64,000 nt of DNA, from the NCBI GenBank assembly GCA_028023455.1, contig JAQFVV010006312.1, positions 1,738,001-1,802,000 on the forward strand. The letters run 5' to 3'. The translations under genes were made by a program, and so were the position numbers. The DNA comes from Epiperipatus broadwayi. Lineage: Eukaryota; Onychophora; Udeonychophora; Euonychophora; Peripatidae. Shown one piece after another: positions 58,287-64,000 of the stretch. The first letter of the stretch is position 1. Every line of letters starts with the position of its first letter. The notes below the pieces were generated by a model. That model made no database searches. It was given only the letters and a program-made list of their open reading frames with translations, and had not been told where the DNA came from.

Positions 58287-58384
58287 GTCAAGCGTTGGTA
58301 GCCTAGTGGTTAGCATAGCTGCTTTTCAAGTAGCTGGCCTGGGTTCGCTTCTGGTCAATGCATTTGACATATGGGGAAAAAAAA
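58287..58384 (+). repeat. tRNA-derived SINE, copy 3, with target-site duplication
   Basis: GTCAAGCGTTGGTAGCCTAG (acceptor-like start and A-box), TTAGCATAGCTGCTTTTCAA (anticodon-arm-like), GGGTTCGCTTC (B-box), CAATGCATTTGAC (pairs with the start), then an A-tail. Flanked by ACTACTAATAAGCTTA (58271-58286) and ACTACTAATAAACTTA (58385-58400), one difference. The most tRNA-like of the three copies. Confidence 0.85.
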
Positions 58385-58400
58385 ACTACTAATAAACTTA

Positions 58401-58753
58401 ATTAAGGAAATCAAAAAGAAGAACAAATTAATAGTGCCAACAAAAATATTTAAGCCACATGGGAATTATTTGATTTACTAGACACCAGTTAACCTGTCTT
58501 CGAAGCTCATCTCAGATTGGCTGAAGATATAGATATAAGAACTAATAATATAGATGTCATATCTTACATTGTAAACATTTATAACCACTGACTAAAATGT
58601 AAAACCTTAGAATAAAAAAGTAATGTTTTAATAAAAAAAAGTTAAATGTTTGAAATGCCATTTTCAATAGATAATATATTCTAGTCACTAGCTAATATTT
58701 GTTTTTGTGCACTGGATCTCCTGTATGCATAGTATGTATATATATATATATAT
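58401..58753. other. No gene; TA tract at the end
   Basis: AT-rich, ending in a TA run at 58735-58754 that borders the next direct repeat. Confidence 0.5.
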
Positions 58754-58938
58754 AGTTACATTCAAAGATCAGCCTTTCAAGCTAATTGCACATGCGTCTT
58801 TGTGAGTGTTAAATAATAAATGAATACTTCACTCCACAATACAAGGTATAGTATTTATGCAGGAATAAAAGGAATCCTCTTATTCTTATGACTCAAATTC
58901 TTTTATATGAGCAAATCTGAAGTACTGTTGAGTAAAGC
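58754..58938 (+). repeat. Direct repeat, copy 1
   Basis: About 185 bases from TTACATTCAAAGATCAGCCT to GTACTGTTGAGTAAAG. The second copy at 59092-59271 differs at fewer than ten positions. No reading frame. The pair could be a short-LTR or tandemly inserted element, with 153 bases between. Confidence 0.85.
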
Positions 58939-59091
58939 ATGAGAAAATTCTCACTTTAAATTACTATCTAGATGTTTGAATGAATGACGTCGGTGAAATT
59001 GTCTAGAATTTACTAAATGTCACTCTAACTGAAACTTAATTATAAGTAAATAAGCATTTATTTTTATATGATGCCATGTGTACAATTGTAT

Positions 59092-59271
59092 TACATTCAA
59101 AGATCAGCCTTTCAAGCTAATTGGACATGCATCTTTGTGAGTGTTAAATAATAAATGAATTCTTCACTCCACAATACAAGATATAGTATTTATGCAGGAA
59201 TAAAAGGAATCCTGTTATTCCTACGACTCAAATTCTTTTATATGAGCAAATCTGAAATACTGTTGAGTAAA
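59092..59271 (+). repeat. Direct repeat, copy 2
   Basis: Partner of 58754-58938, same orientation, about 95 percent identical by eye. Confidence 0.85.
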
Positions 59272-60119
59272 GAGAGAGTTACAGTAACTTTATTTGTGCT
59301 TCTCTGCATGTAGATAAAACAGAATATGTAAAAAAATATAGCATGATAGTCTCTCACTAAGCTGGTTCATTCTAATCATATTGGTGATAAAACCGTAGAC
59401 TGGCTTATTGACATTTACAGGTTAAGCATATGTTAGTAAATTTTGGCAATCAATCAGCTTCGTTAAGTCACTATAATTTGATGGGCATCAGGCAGACAAG
59501 CAGTCTAATACATGCATATGAGTTATGAACCACAGAAAAGCCATCTCTATCTTCCATCATGAAACTAATAGCAATGGACTTACATTCAACATCTGCCTTC
59601 TATTTGTAACTTAATAATCTGTCTTCCTTTTTTCTTTCAAAGCCACTTTTTATATTGTATCATGGAATTTGAAACTGTAATAGTCTATTTATTACAATAA
59701 GTTTTCTTTTTTATCTTGATCAAAAAAAAAAAAAAACAAGTTGATAACTGTTTTCAATTCACACTAATCAAAACCAATTTTTATCTAAAGAAATTTCTTA
59801 ATAATTCAAACAAAATTAGATTGTAGAATTTAAAATCAAAGTATATTATAATAATTTTACCAAAAATAGTGTTAATTAATTTTTTTTATGTATTATAAAA
59901 TGAAACAAGTGAATTTTAGATTTTTTTTTAATTAGCAAAATCAGAATTAAATGAAACAATAAATAAATCTTTTTTAATATTTGATTTAAAATACAACATT
60001 TTATAATAATTTTAAATATCAAAATTATTTAACCATTAATATGTTATTCCAGTGTATATATTTTAAATAAATATCTACAAAAAATTTTGTTTGCATTCAT
60101 TTCTACTTTTCCTTTCAAT
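59272..60119. other. No gene recognised
   Basis: AT-rich with A and T runs (59723-59736, 59881, 59921); nothing supported. Confidence 0.45.
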
Positions 60120-62090
60120 TTTATATATATATCATCATCATCATCATCATTATCAACCATTATCAATCCACTGCAGGATGAAGGTCTCTCCAAGTTTAAT
60201 CCATCTTCTCCGATCTTTAGCTTCTCTTCTCCACATCACCCCTACACATTTTCTTATTTCATCCATCCATCTTACATGTGGTCTCCTTCTGGGTCTTTTA
60301 CAATCTCTTGGAATCCAGTTTAAAATTTCAATTGTCCATCTATTATCATCTCTTCTAGCAATATGTCCAGCCCAACTCCACTTCAATCTTTTAATTTTTT
60401 CAATGAGGTCAGTAACACCTGTTTGTTCTCTTACCCATACATTGCGTTTTCGATCTCTTCTTGTTACTCCCAACATACATCTCTCCATACTTCTTTGAGT
60501 GGTCTGAAGTCTCTGTATTGATCTTCTATTAAGTGTCCAAGTCTCAGATCCATAAGTAAGAACTGGTAAAACACATTTGTTAAAAACCTTTCTTTTCAAA
60601 CACATAGGCATATTTCCTTTTAATATCAAGTTATTTCTACTAAAAGCACTCCAACCAAGTTTAATTCTATGATTAATTTCCTCTATTATGTTTCCATCTG
60701 TATTAATAATCTGACCAAGGTATTTGTAACTCTTAACTTCTTCTAATTCATCATAATCAATCTTTATTTTCATATTTGGAGCAAATCGATTAAACATTAC
60801 TTTAGTCTTTTTAACATTTATCTTTAGTCCTACTTTCCTACTTTCATCTGATAACTCCTGCAACATTTCCTGCAGCTCGGAAGCATTATTTGCAAAAACA
60901 ACTACATCATCTGCGAAATCTAAATGACTTAAATAATCTCCATTTACTTTCACTCCTTTAGTTTCCCATTTTAATCCACAAAATACTTCTTGCAGCACTG
61001 CTGTAAAAAGTTTTGGAGATATGGAGTCACCTTGTCTTACACCTTTCTCAATGTTGACTTTCCCAGTATCATTATGTAATCTAATTGTTGCTGTTGCATT
61101 TTTATAAATATTCTTTAAAATATGACAATATCCTGGATCTATACCTTGATGATCCAATGCTTTAATCACTGAAGAAATGTTTATAGAATCAAATGCCTTT
61201 TCATAATCTACAAATCCAAAACATAATGACAACTCATATTCATTTGTCCTTTCTATAACTTCTCTCAATACTTGAATATGATCTACTGTACTAAAACCAC
61301 TTTTAAATCCAGCTTGTTCTCTTGGTTGGTGAAAATCCAAGGTTTTCTGTAGACGAGTTGTAATTATCTTGGTAAAAATTTTATATAAAACTGATAAAAG
61401 GCTGATAGGTCTGTAATTTCTAATATCTTCTTTATCACCTTTTTAAAATATTAATATTATTACTGCATTCTTCCAATCATCCGGTACATCTTTATCATTT
61501 AGACATTTGGTATATAACTTTGCTAATATTTTTTCTGTTTCTTCACCTGCTTCTTTTAATATATCAATTATAATTCCATCATTACCTGGAGCCTTTCCTT
61601 TTTTCATACATTTAATTGCATTTCTCACTTCTTCATTTAAAATTCTGGGCAATTCGGAAGATGTAATAGATATAGGAGGTACTTGTTCTTTATTACTATA
61701 TAATTCTTGATAAAAATCTTCTACCAATTTCATAATGTCATCCCTCTTTTTAGTAATAATTCCATCTTTTTTCCTTATTGCAGATATAAATTTCCTACCA
61801 ATACCAAAATGTTGTTTTACATTCTTAAGACTTTTATTTTCTTCTACAGCTTTTCTTGCTAGTTCACAGTTATACTTTCTTATATCATTTTCAACTCTTT
61901 TCCGCACCATTTTACAAAATTCGAGATATTCAATTCTTTTTAATGCATCGTTCTTGCATATCTTCATATTCCTTCTTTTCTTCATAAGTTCTCTAGTCTC
62001 AGTAGAAATTTTATTAGTCAATTGCTGCTTTTTTCTACCAGCTATCTTTGTTGCAGTTTTTAAAAGTGTATCAGTTATTTTCATATTAAT
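60120..62090 (-). mobile_element. RTE-clade LINE, 5' truncated, young
   Basis: Minus strand. The frame ends at 60153 and is followed almost at once by a (TGA)n tail (60131-60150) and a TA run, typical of RTE elements, which have very short 3' UTRs and microsatellite tails. The 5' end is lost: LINE-like sequence fades between about 62085 and 62160, without the endonuclease domain. Older relative at 54243-54830. Confidence 0.9.
60153..61340 (-). pseudogene. RTE reverse transcriptase, catalytic and C-terminal part
   Basis: 395 residues from an internal Met. Motifs: EQAGFKSGFSTVDHI (about residues 8-22), motif A FVDYEKAFDSI (about 43-53), GVRQGDSISPKLFTAVL (about 99-115), motif C HLDFADDVVVF (about 138-148, both aspartates kept), KTKVMFN, YKYLGQII, then the C-terminal LTYGSETWTLN...MLGVTRRDRKRN and WAGHIARR...RPHVRWMDEI blocks. 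All RT catalytic residues look intact. The frame is the same as that of 61443-62219; only one stop codon separates them. The Met chosen is not a natural start. Confidence 0.9.
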
Positions 62091-62219
62091 TTTGAATTCT
62101 AGGAATAGCTCAAAGACACATTCAAGCAATAAATGACATTGAATAATCCACACAAGGTTACTTGGATGTGACAGTGGTGGATTTGGGCAGTCCTTACAAT
62201 TCAAAATGACAGAGAACAC
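61443..62219 (-). pseudogene. RTE pre-RT region and first RT motifs, ending in a premature stop
   Basis: The LINE part begins near ITDTLLKTATKIAG (about 62085) and contains STETRELMKKRRNMK, KKGKAPGNDGIIIDILKEAG (RT entry block) and DVPDDWKNAVIILIF, where a TAA (61445-61443) interrupts. Immediately past it the same frame continues KGDKEDIRNYRPISLLS to join the next entry. So one substitution, probably CAA to TAA, broke an otherwise open frame. The first 40 or so residues are flanking sequence, not LINE. Confidence 0.85.
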
Positions 62220-62227
62220 ACTCTAAA
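62161..62227 (+). repeat. Dispersed repeat piece, copy 1
   Basis: GGATGTGACAG...TTTGGGCAGT..TTA.AATTCAAAATG...ACACTCTAAAT matches 63561-63625 in the same orientation. Confidence 0.65.
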
Positions 62228-62303
62228 TTGTTCTGATCAAACCAAGCTTATAAATTTGAAATACTAAAAGCTTATAACTTATAAAATATGAATTTTATTA
62301 CAA

Positions 62304-62381
62304 TAATGACAGCACTTTATGCCAAAGTATGCAAGAAGCAGGAATGATATTTTTGATGATATGAAGTATCATACAAAACCA
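62304..62381 (+). repeat. Dispersed repeat piece, copy 1b
   Basis: ATGACAGCACTTTATGCCAA, GGAATGATA and AAGTATCATACAAAA match 63167-63240 in the same orientation. The order of the two matched pieces is reversed between copies, so the repeat is rearranged. Confidence 0.6.
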
Positions 62382-64000
62382 AGATTGTAATTTTGAAATA
62401 CTAAAATCTTATAACTTCTAAAGTACAAATTTTATTAGAATATATGCCTATAACACATGTTGAATAAATTTAAAATTGATCAAACTAAGCTTATTATTTC
62501 AAAATACTAGAAGCCTACAACTTCTGAAATATAGCAGCTGAAAGAGAAATTGTCTGAAATAAAGCATATTAATTTTATAATTAATCAGAGTTTTTTTTTT
62601 TACCGGAAAGAAAGTTAATGTTGCATACTTCCTTTTTTATATGTAGCTAGAAAAAAAAATGAGATAAAAAATAGCATTGTTCACATTTGATTTTCTGACA
62701 TGGATATCTGATTTACATTTGATCACATGAGGTCCTTATGGGCTCTTGAACTTGATACATCTGAACAATGCTAACTTTTTCTCATCCCCATCTTTTTTTC
62801 ATAATGACACGTGTAAAAATAAAGCACACAATAGTACTCACTTTGGTAAGGAAAAAAATAATCTGATTTATTATTTTTTATTAATTGTAAAATTAATATT
62901 CTTTACTTTAGACAATTATTCTTTCTACTAATGTTAAGATAAAATGTGATTTATTATTAATTGTAGAATTAATATGCTTCAGCAGTTGTTTCTATGTTTA
63001 TTCAACATTTACGTTCTTTCATAATGTGGTTATAGACCTATATTGTAATAAAATTCATATTTTAAAATATATAAACTTTTAGTATTTCAAAATTATAAGC
63101 TTGCTGTGAACAATTTTATGTCTTCAACATGTGGTTTAGGCATATACTGTAATAAAATTTGGCTAATGATGACACTTCACACCAAAGTATATTGGGAGGA
63201 ATGAAGGATAATTTGATGATGCAAAGTATCATCCAAAAAATGCATAAGTCACAAGTACATGATTTATTTATTTTTTTAACGTCTTTTCCTTTCTTAAATT
63301 AATATATGTGACCCTTTTTTTTCATTCACTTTTTCTCTTTAAGTATTTTAAATTCATATTTTAGAAATTATAAGTTTTTAATATTTTGAAATTTATTCAT
63401 TCCTTCCCTTTTTTATATTTTATATATTTTAGTCATACAATTTGATCAAGCATAACTGTATGAAATGTGTGCTTTAATTTTTTAATTATTGATGTAAATT
63501 GCAATTTTATAACAAATGGTCATATCATCACCATGTGTTGATTATTTGATATTTATCTCTAGGATGTAACAGTTGTAGCTTTGGGCAGTACTTAGAATTC
63601 AAAATGGTGAAGAATGCACTCTAAATCAATACCAAATAGTTTTAATATTTTTAATTTTTTGAAAAATGATGTATGAGTAGATAGTATTTGTATTTAGAGT
63701 AGTGAATATATATATACAATACAAAAATACAGCAATTGTATAGTATTTTATACGTTAAAGAAAACTGTCAAACAATCAAAATTATAAGATAATTGAATTC
63801 ATTAATGTAAGCTATGTAATAAAAGTAAAAAAAATACAGTGATTGGAGTCTGAATCAATGATATGATTCTGCATTATATTGTTTTATAGTTAGCCATGAA
63901 ACTGTAATGAAGGAAAATAAAACTAATGAGATATTTTTCAAAGCAAAATATTTAAGTTAGAAGCGATCCTATGAAGTTTAGTGAAATGGAAAAAAGTCCA
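62382..64000. other. No gene; repeat-rich flank
   Basis: Contains the partners of the two pieces above (63167-63240 and 63561-63625) and several variants of a short motif ATTTTGAAATACTA(A/G)AA followed by CTTATAACTT (62258, 62393, 62490, complement near 63080). No coding sequence was recognised. Confidence 0.5.

Noticed and set aside
58287-58384. A functional tRNA gene
   Set aside because: The acceptor-like stem and A/B boxes are present, but there is a poly-A tail, 16-base target duplications and two diverged relatives, so it is a SINE.
60087-62136. Plus-strand frames of up to 135 residues
   Set aside because: Antisense shadows of the RTE LINE, which has clear RT motifs on the minus strand.
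1-64000. CRISPR arrays, bacterial operons, phage genes
   Set aside because: No regularly spaced short direct repeats, no ribosome-binding sites, and intron-type signals and retrotransposons throughout; the DNA is eukaryotic.

Overview
The window looks like nuclear DNA of an invertebrate animal. It is very AT-rich (by eye about a quarter G+C; I did not count), introns use GT/AG, there are no operons or ribosome-binding sites, and nearly everything recognisable is retrotransposon debris of animal type: APE-type LINEs, an RTE-clade LINE, Ty3/Gypsy LTR elements, Penelope-like elements (PLEs) with GIY-YIG endonuclease remains, tRNA-derived SINEs, foldback/MITE-like hairpins and long (TA)n tracts. 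I cannot assign a phylum.

Layout. 0-10 kb: a small hairpin element, a decayed APE-type LINE (1.2-3.9 kb, minus strand), a second very decayed LINE (6.2-8.4 kb, minus) carrying a SINE with clear target-site duplications, and a direct repeat of about 0.95 kb on either side of that LINE. 10-15.5 kb: no certain gene; one weak promoter/first-exon candidate. 15.6-16.8 kb: a (TA)n tract, a long palindrome and a third copy of the same unit. Each unit carries a hammerhead-ribozyme-like motif, and a fourth lies at 45.7 kb. 16.8-26 kb: mostly featureless, with one exon-like stretch on the minus strand near 21.7 kb. 26.7-30.6 kb: an internally deleted Gypsy element with intact ends and a 5-bp target-site duplication. 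32.2-35.0 kb: a second, older Gypsy element on the minus strand with decayed LTRs; a related solo LTR lies at 43.9-44.6 kb.

The one host gene I can name is a type II membrane M1 aminopeptidase (aminopeptidase N-like). Its first coding exon is at 37208-37785 on the plus strand and ends in a consensus splice donor. No later exon was recognised downstream, so the first intron is either longer than 26 kb or the rest of the gene is missing.

50-58 kb is a cluster of PLE remains. Three of the four copies are head-to-head inverted duplications of a PLE 3' end, and at least two of these carry hammerhead-like motifs just after the endonuclease reading frame. 60.1-62.1 kb holds a relatively young, 5'-truncated RTE LINE whose reverse transcriptase motifs are intact apart from one in-frame stop; an older relative lies at 54.2-54.8 kb.

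The most interesting signal is the repeated hammerhead-like RNA motif in small palindromic or tandem units (15.8, 16.0, 16.5 and 45.7 kb), together with related structured motifs in the PLE copies. All functional statements come from reading the sequence; no database search or folding program was run.
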